Below, piece after piece: positions 1 to 9,217 of a stretch of DNA of 64,000 nt (position 1 is the stretch's first letter; every line of letters begins with the position of its first letter). Source of the DNA: Pirellulales bacterium (GTDB lineage Bacteria > Planctomycetota > Planctomycetia > Pirellulales > Lacipirellulaceae); the NCBI GenBank assembly GCA_019636345.1, contig JAHBXQ010000005.1:62001-126000 (forward strand), given 5' to 3'. The notes beneath the pieces are model-generated. The model saw nothing but the letters and a program-made list of their open reading frames with translations. It was not told the DNA's origin and searched no databases. The translations under genes and the position numbers were made by a program.

Positions 1-1
1 C

Positions 2-847
2 ACCACGGCCAAGAGTTACGACGGCGATACGATCGTGACCGGGGGCCTGCTCGACATGTCCTCGGACAACATGCTCCCCTCCGGTGCGGGCAAAGGGGAC
101 GTGTACGTCGGGGCCGGCGCCCAACTGTTCCTCAACAACGTCAACCTGCAGATCAACGGCCTCAACGACTACAGCGGCGGCGCGGGCACGGTCCTCAAGT
201 CCGGCAGCAACACCCGCTCGCTGACCATGGGGAATAACGACGCCAACGGCACGTTTTCCGGCGACATCACGTTCACCGGCGGTTCGTCGACGATCATCAA
301 GACGGGCGCCGGGACGCAGAATCTCAACGGTTCCGTCTCGGTCGCCGGCGCGGGGACCGTGAACGCCGGCGTGCTGAACGTCAACGGCGCATGGACCGGC
401 AACGCGCTCGTCAACGCCAACGGAACGCTCGGCGGAACGGGGACGATTTCCGGCTCCGTCACCGGCGCGGGAACCGTGTCGCCGGGGACGAGCATCGGCA
501 TGTTGTCGGCGGGCAGCGCTGTGCTGGGCGGAACCCTGCTGGCCGAAGTCGACGGCGCCGGTCCCGGCTCGGCCGACGTGCTGGCGATTGCCGGAGCGCT
601 CGACATCACGGCCGCGTCTCTGAATCTGAGCGTCCTTTCCCCGCTGAATGATCCGGCCTACGTGATCGCTACTTACGGTTCGCTCTCCGGCGCCGCGTTC
701 GCCAACGTGCTGAATCTTCCGTCGGGGTACGTGCTGGATTACGCCTTCAACGGCAACAGCATCGCCCTGGTGCCGATTCCCGAACCGGCGACGATCGCCC
801 TGGCGGCGATCGCGGCAACGTTGGTCGTCCGGCGGCGCCGCAAGTAA
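2..847 (+). CDS. PEP-CTERM surface protein with autotransporter-type repeats, C-terminal part
   Basis: The frame is open from the window edge, so the true start lies upstream; an internal GTG at 35 is unlikely to be the start. The visible 281 residues are rich in Gly, Asn and Thr with recurring GTGTxxLNG / GGTLLAEVDG segments, as in autotransporter-associated beta-strand repeat proteins. The end is a PEP-CTERM signal: IPEPATIALAAIAATLVV followed by RRRRK. Known for the family: such tails send exported proteins to an exosortase/archaeosortase pathway at the cell surface. No enzymatic motif is visible. A strong hairpin terminator follows at 875. The specific role is unknown. Confidence 0.85.
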   Translation, partial: TTAKSYDGDTIVTGGLLDMSSDNMLPSGAGKGDVYVGAGAQLFLNNVNLQINGLNDYSGGAGTVLKSGSNTRSLTMGNNDANGTFSGDITFTGGSSTIIKTGAGTQNLNGSVSVAGAGTVNAGVLNVNGAWTGNALVNANGTLGGTGTISGSVTGAGTVSPGTSIGMLSAGSAVLGGTLLAEVDGAGPGSADVLAIAGALDITAASLNLSVLSPLNDPAYVIATYGSLSGAAFANVLNLPSGYVLDYAFNGNSIALVPIPEPATIALAAIAATLVVRRRRK

Positions 848-874
848 CGTGCCTCATCGCACCAAGCAGCGCTC

Positions 875-910
875 AGGCGCGCCCGGCTTCGCTGGGCGCG
901 CCTGTTTTTA
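875..910 (+). terminator. Rho-independent terminator after the PEP-CTERM gene
   Basis: A perfect 10-bp stem (AGGCGCGCCC at 875-884, GGGCGCGCCT at 894-903) with a 9-nt loop is followed by GTTTTTA. It sits 28 bp after the upstream stop codon and separates that gene from the pectinase genes. Confidence 0.85.
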
Positions 911-1008
911 TTGGTACCCTGGGCGGACGGCTCGTCTTTCGTGTTCTGCTGAACCGCGGCGCAACTCGTAGCTCCGCGGCCCCGATTGTGGCTTTGGGCG
1001 ATTCACCC

Positions 1009-2325
1009 ATGACACGATGCTTGATTGCAGCGACGCTCGTCGCGATTGGCGCTGTGCGCTGCTTGGCACTCGACGTTTCGATCCTCGACGAGGGTGCGAA
1101 ACCTGGGGGGGATGCGCTCTGCACCGACGCGATCCAAGGGGCCGTCGACCGCGCCTCCGCCGCCGGCGGGGGGCGCGTCACGATCCCCGCCGGCGTGTTC
1201 AAGTCGGGGGCCCTCGTCCTTAAGGCCGGGGTCGAACTCCATCTGGCCGAAGGGGCCGTGCTGCTGGGTTCGACCGACCTGGACGACTACCCCACGCAGA
1301 TGACGCGGATCGAGGGGCACTTCGAGCCGTGGCGGCCGGCGCTCGTGAACGCCAAGGATCTCGACGGGGTGCGGATCACCGGCCCCGGCACGCTCGACGG
1401 CAACGGCAAGCCGTTTTGGACCGCGTTCTGGCGGCGCCGGGCCGAGAACCCCAAGTGCACCAATTTGGAAGTCGAACGTCCCCGGCTGGTCTTCCTCGAA
1501 AACTGCACGAACCTCGAGGTCCGCGACGTGCGTCTCAAGGACTCGGGCTTCTGGAACTTGCACCTCTACAGATGCCGGGACGCGCTGGTCGAGGGGATCT
1601 CGATCGCCGCCCCGCACGGCGATCCCCCCAAGATCGTCGGCGAGCTCCAGCCGTGGGACGAGACGGCGATCGACCGAGCCCCCAGTTCCGACGGCATTGA
1701 CGTCGACAGTTGTCAAAACGTGACGATCCGCAACTGCACGATCTCGGTGGGCGACGATTGCATCGCGCTCAAGGGGACAAAGGGCCCGTTGGCCATGGAG
1801 GACGAGACGAGCCCCCCCGTCGAGAACGTGCTGATCGAAGACTGCAACTTCGTCAGCGGTCACGGCGTGCTGACCTGCGGCAGCGAGGCGACGATCGTTC
1901 GCAACGTGACGCTGCGCAACTGCCGGGTCGGCGCGGCAGTGCCGGTCGTACGGCTCAAGCTCCGCCCCGACACGCCGCAACTCTACGAGAACATCGCGGT
2001 CGACGGGATCACGGCCGATCGCGCCCAGGCGATCTTCGACGTGAAGCCGTGGACCCAGTTCTTCGATTTGCAGGGACACGCCCCCCCTCAGTCGGTGGTT
2101 CGCAACGTGACGGTCGAACACGTGACCGGCACGTTCCGCACGCTCGGCGAGCTACGCGGAAACAAGGGGGACGAGATCTCCGGCGTCATGCTGCGCCGCA
2201 TCGACGTCGTCGCCGACGTGCCGCGACTTGTGCTCGACGACGAGCAGGCCGTCGTGTTTCAACAAGTCCTCGTCAACGGGCAGCCGTATTCGGCCGTTTC
2301 GGCGGCCGCTTCCTCCTCGCGCTGA
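1009..2325 (+). CDS. glycoside hydrolase family 28 (polygalacturonase-type) protein
   Basis: A predicted secreted hydrolase of 438 aa acting on galacturonan or rhamnogalacturonan. ATG 1009 is preferred over an upstream in-frame GTG at 988 because a signal peptide (MTRCLIAATLVAIGAVRCLA) then begins the protein. GH28 signatures are present in order: SSDGIDVDS (about residues 226-234), GDDCIALKG (about 248-256) and GHGVLTCGSE (about 284-293), carrying the conserved Asp residues and the His of the active site of this right-handed beta-helix family. The next gene is an oligogalacturonate lyase starting 7 bp after the stop, so the two are probably co-transcribed. Exo versus endo mode and exact substrate cannot be told by eye. 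Confidence 0.9.
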   Translation: MTRCLIAATLVAIGAVRCLALDVSILDEGAKPGGDALCTDAIQGAVDRASAAGGGRVTIPAGVFKSGALVLKAGVELHLAEGAVLLGSTDLDDYPTQMTRIEGHFEPWRPALVNAKDLDGVRITGPGTLDGNGKPFWTAFWRRRAENPKCTNLEVERPRLVFLENCTNLEVRDVRLKDSGFWNLHLYRCRDALVEGISIAAPHGDPPKIVGELQPWDETAIDRAPSSDGIDVDSCQNVTIRNCTISVGDDCIALKGTKGPLAMEDETSPPVENVLIEDCNFVSGHGVLTCGSEATIVRNVTLRNCRVGAAVPVVRLKLRPDTPQLYENIAVDGITADRAQAIFDVKPWTQFFDLQGHAPPQSVVRNVTVEHVTGTFRTLGELRGNKGDEISGVMLRRIDVVADVPRLVLDDEQAVVFQQVLVNGQPYSAVSAAASSSR

Positions 2326-2332
2326 GCGCCGC

Positions 2333-3733
2333 ATGAACCAGTTCGCACCCTTCCGTTTCGCCGGCGTCGGCCGGGCGACCGCATCCCTCGCTTACGTCGC
2401 CGTCGCGCTGCTCGCCCGCGGTTCCGCCGCCGACGAGCCGCCGCGCGAGTGGATCGACCCGCAAACCGGCCACCGGATCGTGCGGCTCTCCGACGAGCCG
2501 GGGAGCCAGAGCCTCTACTTCCATCAGTACCCGTTCTCGGCCGACGGGCGAAAGATGGTCTTCACGACCCCGCACGGCATCTCCGCGGTCGATCTCGAAA
2601 CCCGAGAGATCGAAGAAATCGTTCCGGGGCCGGCGCTCATCCTGCTCACCGGTCGCAAGACGGGGGACGTGTACTACATCCAAGACGGACATGTGAAAGC
2701 CGCGAGTCTCGACACCCGCGCGGCCCGGGTCGTCGCGAAGTTGCCGGAGCAGTTTCGGTTCCGGCCTTCGGCCCGGCAATTGAGCCAATGGCGGCGCGGC
2801 GACGACCCGGCCGAACAGCGGCGCGAACCGCCGAGCATTCCCGAGGGGGTGCGCCGCAACTTCGGCTGGGGGAACGTCGCGGTGAACGCCGACGAGACGC
2901 TGCTGGTGGGCATCGGAACCGATCCCGACGGCACACTGCAGCCGCGCACGGCCCCCGAGGGCGAGGCGGCGGGGGGGCGACTCGGCCCGCGTTGGGCGTC
3001 CGGCCAACCCTTGGTCATGTACACGATCGACGTCGCGACCGGCGACGTGCGGGTCATCCACCGCAGCCACGACTGGCTCAATCACCTGCAGTGTTCGCCG
3101 ACCGACCCGGGGCAAATTCTGTTCTGCCACGAGGGCCCCTGGCACTACGTCGACCGCACCTGGGTCATTCGCACCGACGGCACGGGACTGACGCTGGTCC
3201 ATCCGCGCACGATGAACATGGAAATCGCCGGCCACGAGTTCTTCGACCCCCGCGGCGACAAGATCTGGTACGACCTGCAAACGCCGCGGAGCATGGTCTT
3301 CTGGCTGGCCAGCCGCGATCTCAAGACGGGCGCCCGGAGGTGGTACCATCTCGAGCGCGAGCATTGGTCGGTCCACTACAACGTCTCGCCTGACGGAACG
3401 CTCATGAGCGGCGATGGCGGGGGGCCTTCCTCGGTCGCCAATCTGACGGCCAACTTCGAGAAATTCGACCCGCCCCGCAACGGCCAGTGGATGTACCTGT
3501 TCCGCCCGGAAGAGGGCCGCCGCAACGGCCTGGGGGCCGAAGGGGGCGACCTCGTCGGGACCGGCGTCCTCCACGCCGAGCGATTGGTCGACCTGTCGCA
3601 GCACGACTATGACCTCGAGCCGAACGGCATCTTCACCCCCGACGGCAAGCACCTCGTCTTCCGCTCGAACATGCACGGGGCGCCGCACGTGTACATGGCG
3701 GAGATCGCCAAGGCGGAGCGAACTGAGCCGTAG
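2333..3733 (+). CDS. oligogalacturonate lyase (PL22 family)
   Basis: Cleaves short unsaturated oligogalacturonides to monomers in pectin catabolism. The protein is 466 aa from ATG 2333, which lies 7 bp after the GH28 stop; a hydrophobic N-terminus (about residues 12-32) suggests export, whereas many PL22 enzymes are cytoplasmic. Family features read directly: WIDPQTGHRIVRLSDEPG near the N-terminus, FTTPHGISAVDL, then LNHLQCSPTDPGQILFCHEG and TMNMEIAGHEFF, which hold the His residues used for the metal site and catalysis in this seven-bladed propeller family. The C-terminus FTPDGKHLVFRSNMHG is also typical. Its place after GH28 supports a step-wise galacturonan pathway. Confidence 0.9.
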   Translation: MNQFAPFRFAGVGRATASLAYVAVALLARGSAADEPPREWIDPQTGHRIVRLSDEPGSQSLYFHQYPFSADGRKMVFTTPHGISAVDLETREIEEIVPGPALILLTGRKTGDVYYIQDGHVKAASLDTRAARVVAKLPEQFRFRPSARQLSQWRRGDDPAEQRREPPSIPEGVRRNFGWGNVAVNADETLLVGIGTDPDGTLQPRTAPEGEAAGGRLGPRWASGQPLVMYTIDVATGDVRVIHRSHDWLNHLQCSPTDPGQILFCHEGPWHYVDRTWVIRTDGTGLTLVHPRTMNMEIAGHEFFDPRGDKIWYDLQTPRSMVFWLASRDLKTGARRWYHLEREHWSVHYNVSPDGTLMSGDGGGPSSVANLTANFEKFDPPRNGQWMYLFRPEEGRRNGLGAEGGDLVGTGVLHAERLVDLSQHDYDLEPNGIFTPDGKHLVFRSNMHGAPHVYMAEIAKAERTEP

Positions 3734-3854
3734 GGAAGCGAGACCGGAACGATTCGCGGCAGTTCGATCGGACTGGCAGGCGTCGCTGACGGCAACTTGC
3801 CGAGCAAGCCCTCGGAACTCACTGGCCGCGCAACGTACGCTGAAGCCCCCCCTC

Positions 3855-5738
3855 CTAATCGCCCCCGCCCTGCCGCTCCTCCAACCGCTCCGCCAGGTCG
3901 AACCCCAGGTGCGCCGGCTGGTTGTATCCGACGTTCTGCCACGCGATGCCGAGCCGGTAGACGGGGTCGTTCATGAGCGTCGTCGCCCGATGGGGCGTCG
4001 GCTCGGTCGAGACGAAGATCCGCAGTTCCGTGCCGTCGGCCGAAGGGGCGACAATCTCCTCGCGCCAATCGCCCAGCAGGTCCGCGCACAGGCAAGGGTT
4101 CGATTTCGAGCCGTTGATCGAAACGGCGCCGAACTCGCGCCCGTCGAACACGAGCTCGTCGCGTTCGCTCTCGGGGTTCCATTTGCTCACCGTGACGCCG
4201 TTGAGCAGTTCTCGCTGCGGGTCGCCGTCCCACCAGACGCCCATGTTGCACACCCGGGGCGACCGGTCGGCGATCCGCTCCCCCGAAGCGGCGAACAAAC
4301 CGCGGACCCCCGCGCCGAATCCCCAGCATTCGCTGCCCGGATAGCGCGGATCGATATCGATCGCACAGGCCCGCACCACCCCGTCGCGTCCCGGGCAGGG
4401 GACGCCCCAAATGCGCTCGCCGGTGCAGGCGTCGCGCATCTCGATCCCCGCGGAACTGGGACCGTCGCCGTTCGCTTTGAAGATTTCGAGCCCGGGCCGC
4501 TCCGGAATGTGATCGGCCGCATGGAGCGCGTCGCCGTGCCCTAGCCCAGTCGCGTGGAGCCCCTGGCCGTCGTCGTCGATGACGCACGAGCCGTGAATGA
4601 TCTCGTCGCGCCCGTCGCCGTCGACGTCGGCGACCGCGAGGTGGTGGTTCCCCTGCCCGCGGTAGGCGCGGTTCGACTCGTCCCCGGCGTCGCTGTCGAA
4701 GGTCCAGCGATGCGCGAGTTTGCCGTCGCGAAAGTCCCATGCCGCCACCACGGTGCGCGTGTAGTACCCGCGGACCGTGACGAGGCTGGGACGGCGTCCG
4801 TCGAGAAACGCGACGCATGCCAGGAATCGGTCGCTGCGATTGCCGTTGCGATCGCCCCACGCGGCCACGTCGCCGCGCGGGGGGATGTAGTCCGCCGTGT
4901 CGAGCGCGGCGCCCGTGCGTCCGTCGAACACCGTGAGAAACTCCGGGCCGGCAAGAATCCGTCCGACCGCGTTGACGTGGTTCGCATGCGGATCGCCGAT
5001 CACGCGCCCGGCGCCGTCCACCGTGCCGTCGGCCGTCTTGCAGGCGACCTCGGCCCGCCCGTCGCCGTCGAAGTCGTAAACCATGAACTGGGTGTAGTGG
5101 GCGCCCTCGCGGATGTTGGGCCCCAAGTTGATCGCCCACAGTCGCTCGCCGGTGAGCTTGTACGCATGCAGCCAGGGCGGGGTCGTGAAGCCGTTCTGAC
5201 TGTTGTCGCGGCCCACGCCGACCATGTGGACGACGATCTCGTACGCCCCGTCGCCGTCGAGATCGCCGATCGAGGCGTCCCCCGCCTGATAGCCGAAGGG
5301 GGGCCGAATCGGGATCGCCAAGTACGGAACGTCCGCCGCATCGGCAGGGAGCGCGAAGCGACCCGCGGGGATCGTCGGATTGTCCGCCCCGTCCTCCGTC
5401 CGATCAGCAGAAAGAGTTCCGGCGCCCTGCACGAGGTACTCGACCGCTTGGCCGCGGACGTCGCCGTACGTCGCGTCGACGAACCGAGTCGGTCCGGAAA
5501 GCGGCTCGGCGGTCAGGCGCACCGGGCTCCCGTCGCCGACGCGCCGGGAAACATGGAACGTCGCTCCCGCCGGATCGTCGGGGAGCAGCCGCCACAAGAC
5601 GACCGCCTCGTCCCCTGTGCGCACCGCGACGACGCCCCGATCGAGTTGCTCGCGCTGACGCTCGGCGAGCGACGTCGTGCAACAGCAGGCCGCGAAGATC
5701 GCTGCCGGCAATGCCAGTGTGGGCCTGCGGGGAATCAA
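3855..5738 (-). CDS. rhamnogalacturonan lyase, PL11 family, single-domain form
   Basis: Endo-acting lyase of the rhamnogalacturonan-I backbone, 627 aa. I chose TTG at 5738: it overlaps the TGA of the upstream rhamnosidase and has GGAG 5 nt before it (GGAGACGCCTTG); the frame then begins with a hydrophobic export signal (LPAAIFAACCC). Family features: DRGVVAVR, a fibronectin-like segment, then FG-GAP-like blades with ASIGDLDGDGAYEIVVH, GAHYTQFMVYDFDGDG, VADVDGDGRDEIIHGS and a C-terminal AWQNVGYNQPAH. These DxDGDG loops are calcium sites in PL11. It is probably translationally coupled to the alpha-L-rhamnosidase, which fits removal of rhamnose from RG-I oligomers. It lacks the N- and C-terminal modules of the two large paralogues downstream. 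Confidence 0.9.
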   Translation of the reverse strand: MIPRRPTLALPAAIFAACCCTTSLAERQREQLDRGVVAVRTGDEAVVLWRLLPDDPAGATFHVSRRVGDGSPVRLTAEPLSGPTRFVDATYGDVRGQAVEYLVQGAGTLSADRTEDGADNPTIPAGRFALPADAADVPYLAIPIRPPFGYQAGDASIGDLDGDGAYEIVVHMVGVGRDNSQNGFTTPPWLHAYKLTGERLWAINLGPNIREGAHYTQFMVYDFDGDGRAEVACKTADGTVDGAGRVIGDPHANHVNAVGRILAGPEFLTVFDGRTGAALDTADYIPPRGDVAAWGDRNGNRSDRFLACVAFLDGRRPSLVTVRGYYTRTVVAAWDFRDGKLAHRWTFDSDAGDESNRAYRGQGNHHLAVADVDGDGRDEIIHGSCVIDDDGQGLHATGLGHGDALHAADHIPERPGLEIFKANGDGPSSAGIEMRDACTGERIWGVPCPGRDGVVRACAIDIDPRYPGSECWGFGAGVRGLFAASGERIADRSPRVCNMGVWWDGDPQRELLNGVTVSKWNPESERDELVFDGREFGAVSINGSKSNPCLCADLLGDWREEIVAPSADGTELRIFVSTEPTPHRATTLMNDPVYRLGIAWQNVGYNQPAHLGFDLAERLEERQGGGD

Positions 5739-8695
5739 GGCGTCTCCTTCCCGACCACAGGCCGGATCGTCACGGGCCCCAACAGCCCCGACGGGCGCGG
5801 CTGCCAGTGCTTGGCGGTGAACAGGCCGTCGGGCCCCCGATTGGGGTTCGGCCCGCCGCGGACCTGGGCCCCCTTCGACGGGAAGTTGATGTTGTAGAAC
5901 TTCTTCCACGACGCGTCGCCGGCTTGCTCCATCGCGGCGATGCGATTGGCCATCAGGTTGGCGACCTCGACCACCAACACGTTCCCATTGAGCAGCAGCA
6001 TGTCTCGATCGACGACGACCCGGTAGGGCGGCGCAAAGAGCGTGCCGACGGCTCGGCCGTTGACCGTCACCGCGGCCGATTCGCGGACCTCGCCCAGGTC
6101 GAGTTCCAGGGCTGCTCCAGGCATCGGCGTATTGAATCTGGTCGTGTACCGAGCCGTCCCCGAGAAGGATTTGCCCCGATCGTCCGGCAGGTCCGTCCAC
6201 GAAGCGAGCGCGTCGAGCTTCATCGCCGCCGGCTTTTCCGGTCCGCCGGCGATGAATTCCGCCTCCCAGGTCCCGACAAGAGTCTGAGGATCGCCGAGCC
6301 TGCGAGGCGGCCAGACTTGATGCCGGAGCGCCGCCGGAGGATCGAACTTGTCGAACGTTCGCAAGAGACAAGACTCGCCGGCGGCCAGCCGCAACGTCAC
6401 GCCGAACTCAAACCCGTCGCCGGCTCTTTGGAGGAGCACCGCAGACGTCCGCCCGTTCGCAGGATCGAGCCGGACGACGCGGCCCCGTCGAGCCAACGCA
6501 ACGGCCCCGTCGAACTCCTGCTCGTTGGAATTGACGATGAAATAAATGCAACCGTCCTCCAACCGGCGCCGCGTGAATTGCAGCCCTGCGACGGCCAGCG
6601 GTTCGCCGGCGACGGCGTGCTTGGTCAACGCGACTACGGCGTCATCGAGGATCAGCCGACCGGCGCCGAACGAGATCGGCGCCCCCATCCGCAGCCCCGC
6701 TTCGCCCGCCGCGGAATTGAAGCGGCCGATCAGTTCGTCGAACACCACTTGCCGCTTGGCCAGATCGCCCAGCCCCGGCGGCCCGCTCGGCAGCGCCTCG
6801 CCTTCGAACACGACCATGGCGCCCTGCTCGGCCAGCGTCGCCAGCTTCTCCAGCGTCGCGATCGGCAAGGCCCGGCACGGGGGGACGACGATCGCCTGAT
6901 ACGCGATCCCGCCCGTCTGCAGCTTGCCCCCCTCGACCGCGACGTTCTCAAGCTGCCGATCCGAGACGAAGTCGAGCAGGTAGCCCCCGGCAAGCAACCG
7001 CTCGGCGCACTGGCGAGCCGCGTTGCCCTGCATCGAGCCGTCGAAGTGAACCAGTCGCGTGCGGCCTCGCTGCGACCATTGGTCGTGAATCGGGTAGTAG
7101 ACCAGCACGTCGCTGTCGGGCTTGCCGGCCTGCAGCAACGACTGGCAACGGGTCACGTACTCGTTGAGGGCGTGGAAGTGGGGCCACCACGAGTTCGTCG
7201 TGCCATAATGACCGCTGGCGTAAAACAACCATCCTGGCCATGGGGCGTCGGTCGGGGTGTACGGCGTGCCGTGGTAGCACACGTGGTTGATCCCGCCCAG
7301 AAAGTACCGGTCGACCCACCGCTTTGTGTCGGCCAGGGTCTCGACGAAGTGCTCGTCGATCCAAGTGCACGCCTCCGCCGACGCGAGCGGCTTGCCCGTG
7401 ACGTGCGCCGCCGACGCGGCGGTCAGGAACTTGATGCGGTCCTCCCCCTCGGTCTCCGGGATGTCGGACGCGGCATACAGATCGAGCAAATTCGCCGGCG
7501 AGCCGTGGGCCTGATTGCGAATAATCGCCCCGTGCGATCGGGCCCACTCGGCCCACGGCTCGGTGAACTCGTCCAACAGCAAGTCCGAGATCGTCTCGCG
7601 AAAGTCGCACAAGACTCGTGCCGACCGGTCGGGTTCCCCCTCCCCGGTCAGCGCGGGAAGCTCTTCGCGGAGATCGTACCCTCGGCGCCGCTCAAACTGG
7701 GCGAAGAACTCCGGCGTCCAATCCGACTCGCCCGAGGCGTCGTCGACCTCGTACGAGTCGTTGAAGAACCCCCGCAGCGTTGCGATCTCGCGGTCGGCGA
7801 ACGCCGCGTCGAACTTCTTGAGATAGGCCGTCAGGGCGTCGCGGGAGAAGTGGTCGATGACGTCCCCCTCGCCGCCGGGGCCGGCCCGTTCCACGAGTTT
7901 GCCGTGCCAGCCCATGAACGCCGCGTACAACGTCCACTCGCCCGGAGGGGCCGTCCAGTCGAGCGTCCCGTCGGCGCCGACGCGGTCGGCAAGTTGCAGC
8001 GTCTCGCCCGACTTCGACACGGCCGCCAGCGCCGCCAGCGGCAGGGGCCGGGGGAAGCGAACTTGTTCCAATGCCAGACCCTGCAGGTCGTCGTTGTCGC
8101 GGAGCGGCTGGTTGAGCTCGTCGATTCGCAGCCGGCGCCCGATCGCCCGAACCATCGGGGCCTGGGTGAATTGCACCGGCGCGGCGAGCCGCTCGCCCCC
8201 GGCGACGCGCCAGGTCTCGATCACAAGATTGCGACAGGCCGCGTCCGGTTCGACCCACGGTCCGCCGAACGGCCAGCCGTTGCCAGTGGCCATGTCGACC
8301 CCCAGTCCGAGCCGCTCCGCCTCGTCAAGCGTGTGCTCGAGCGCCGACATCCACTCGGGGGCAAGATAGTCGAGAAACCGGTTCTCCGTCCCCCGCACGC
8401 CGTAGATGGGGGTGATCTCGACTCCGCCGACGCCCGCCGCGGCGTACGCTTCGAGTTGGCGCGTGAGATTGCCCGCGTCGACCGCGCTGCCATGCCACCA
8501 CCAGCGGGTCCAGGGCTTCGTCTCCCGGGTGACTGCGGGCCAAAACGAATTGGGAGACTCGGCTCCCTGCTCCGCGGCTGCGGCATCCCGCAGGCCAACG
8601 AGGGGGACGTCCAGCACGGAACCCGCAACGATCAGCAAGATCAGCGATTGCCAAAGCGTACGGAACAAATCGACGAGCAGCGAAGTGAGTTTCAC
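5735..8695 (-). CDS. GH106-type alpha-L-rhamnosidase
   Basis: Probable secreted rhamnosidase, 986 aa, releasing L-rhamnose from rhamnogalacturonan fragments. The GTG at 8695 is the most plausible start because it opens a long signal sequence (about residues 5-41, ending in DAAAAEQ). The catalytic-domain entry TRWWWHGSAVDAGNLTRQL (about residues 63-81) and GVGGVEITPIYGV are hallmarks of glyco_hydro_106 proteins; GWPFGGPWV and a C-terminal jelly-roll domain (ELDLGEVRESAAVTVNGR) complete the usual architecture and length of about 1000 aa. The 3' end overlaps the PL11 start. The upstream reading frame stays open as far as 9334 but lacks a signal peptide and is not needed. Confidence 0.88.
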   Translation of the reverse strand: MKLTSLLVDLFRTLWQSLILLIVAGSVLDVPLVGLRDAAAAEQGAESPNSFWPAVTRETKPWTRWWWHGSAVDAGNLTRQLEAYAAAGVGGVEITPIYGVRGTENRFLDYLAPEWMSALEHTLDEAERLGLGVDMATGNGWPFGGPWVEPDAACRNLVIETWRVAGGERLAAPVQFTQAPMVRAIGRRLRIDELNQPLRDNDDLQGLALEQVRFPRPLPLAALAAVSKSGETLQLADRVGADGTLDWTAPPGEWTLYAAFMGWHGKLVERAGPGGEGDVIDHFSRDALTAYLKKFDAAFADREIATLRGFFNDSYEVDDASGESDWTPEFFAQFERRRGYDLREELPALTGEGEPDRSARVLCDFRETISDLLLDEFTEPWAEWARSHGAIIRNQAHGSPANLLDLYAASDIPETEGEDRIKFLTAASAAHVTGKPLASAEACTWIDEHFVETLADTKRWVDRYFLGGINHVCYHGTPYTPTDAPWPGWLFYASGHYGTTNSWWPHFHALNEYVTRCQSLLQAGKPDSDVLVYYPIHDQWSQRGRTRLVHFDGSMQGNAARQCAERLLAGGYLLDFVSDRQLENVAVEGGKLQTGGIAYQAIVVPPCRALPIATLEKLATLAEQGAMVVFEGEALPSGPPGLGDLAKRQVVFDELIGRFNSAAGEAGLRMGAPISFGAGRLILDDAVVALTKHAVAGEPLAVAGLQFTRRRLEDGCIYFIVNSNEQEFDGAVALARRGRVVRLDPANGRTSAVLLQRAGDGFEFGVTLRLAAGESCLLRTFDKFDPPAALRHQVWPPRRLGDPQTLVGTWEAEFIAGGPEKPAAMKLDALASWTDLPDDRGKSFSGTARYTTRFNTPMPGAALELDLGEVRESAAVTVNGRAVGTLFAPPYRVVVDRDMLLLNGNVLVVEVANLMANRIAAMEQAGDASWKKFYNINFPSKGAQVRGGPNPNRGPDGLFTAKHWQPRPSGLLGPVTIRPVVGKETP

Positions 8696-9217
8696 GACGG
8701 CGAACTTTCCAAATCCAGAGGAGCGGCATACCGAGGGCCCTGCGGCAAACGCATTATCACGGGGAAGAGTCGGAACAATCAAACCGTCTCGTCGACAGAA
8801 ATCGCCTGGGTGATCGGCGCTACGCTGGGCGCCGAGCGAGCCGGGGCGGACGACCGAGTCGCTGCGTCGGGGGAGAGTCGGCAGCCCTTCGTGAAACGCG
8901 CGCAGGGGGCCGCCCGCGGCGACGCCCGACCCCATGGCCCGGCGGTCGCAATCCTTGGTCGAAAAACCGCACGACGCGCGCCAATCTCTGCGGAAAACGG
9001 GCCTTTGTTGGTAGTCTGGAGAGACGCCTGGCGCGTGGGCCGGCTCGTCTCCTGCGTTCGACTCATTCCTCTCCCTTGCGTTGGCTCGGTCGCCGCGGCG
9101 ATCGACGCCCGAGTTCGCAGTCGATCGAGTCCCCGCGCGCTTTCTGCTGCCGCTCGCCGAGCACGACGTCCGGAACCGTCGTCGCCGCGTCGCTCGCCTC
9201 GTACTTTCGTGGACTGA
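8696..9217. other. divergent intergenic region between rhamnosidase and PL11 genes
   Basis: 522 bp without a credible gene. It must hold the promoters of the minus-strand rhamnosidase/PL11 pair and the plus-strand PL11 tandem pair. I found no clear promoter hexamers, long inverted repeat or terminator in it. Confidence 0.5.

Noticed and set aside
5739-6371. Upstream extension of the short PL11 gene to 6371
   Set aside because: The extension overlaps the rhamnosidase coding region and lacks homology; TTG 5738 with GGAG and a signal peptide explains the start.
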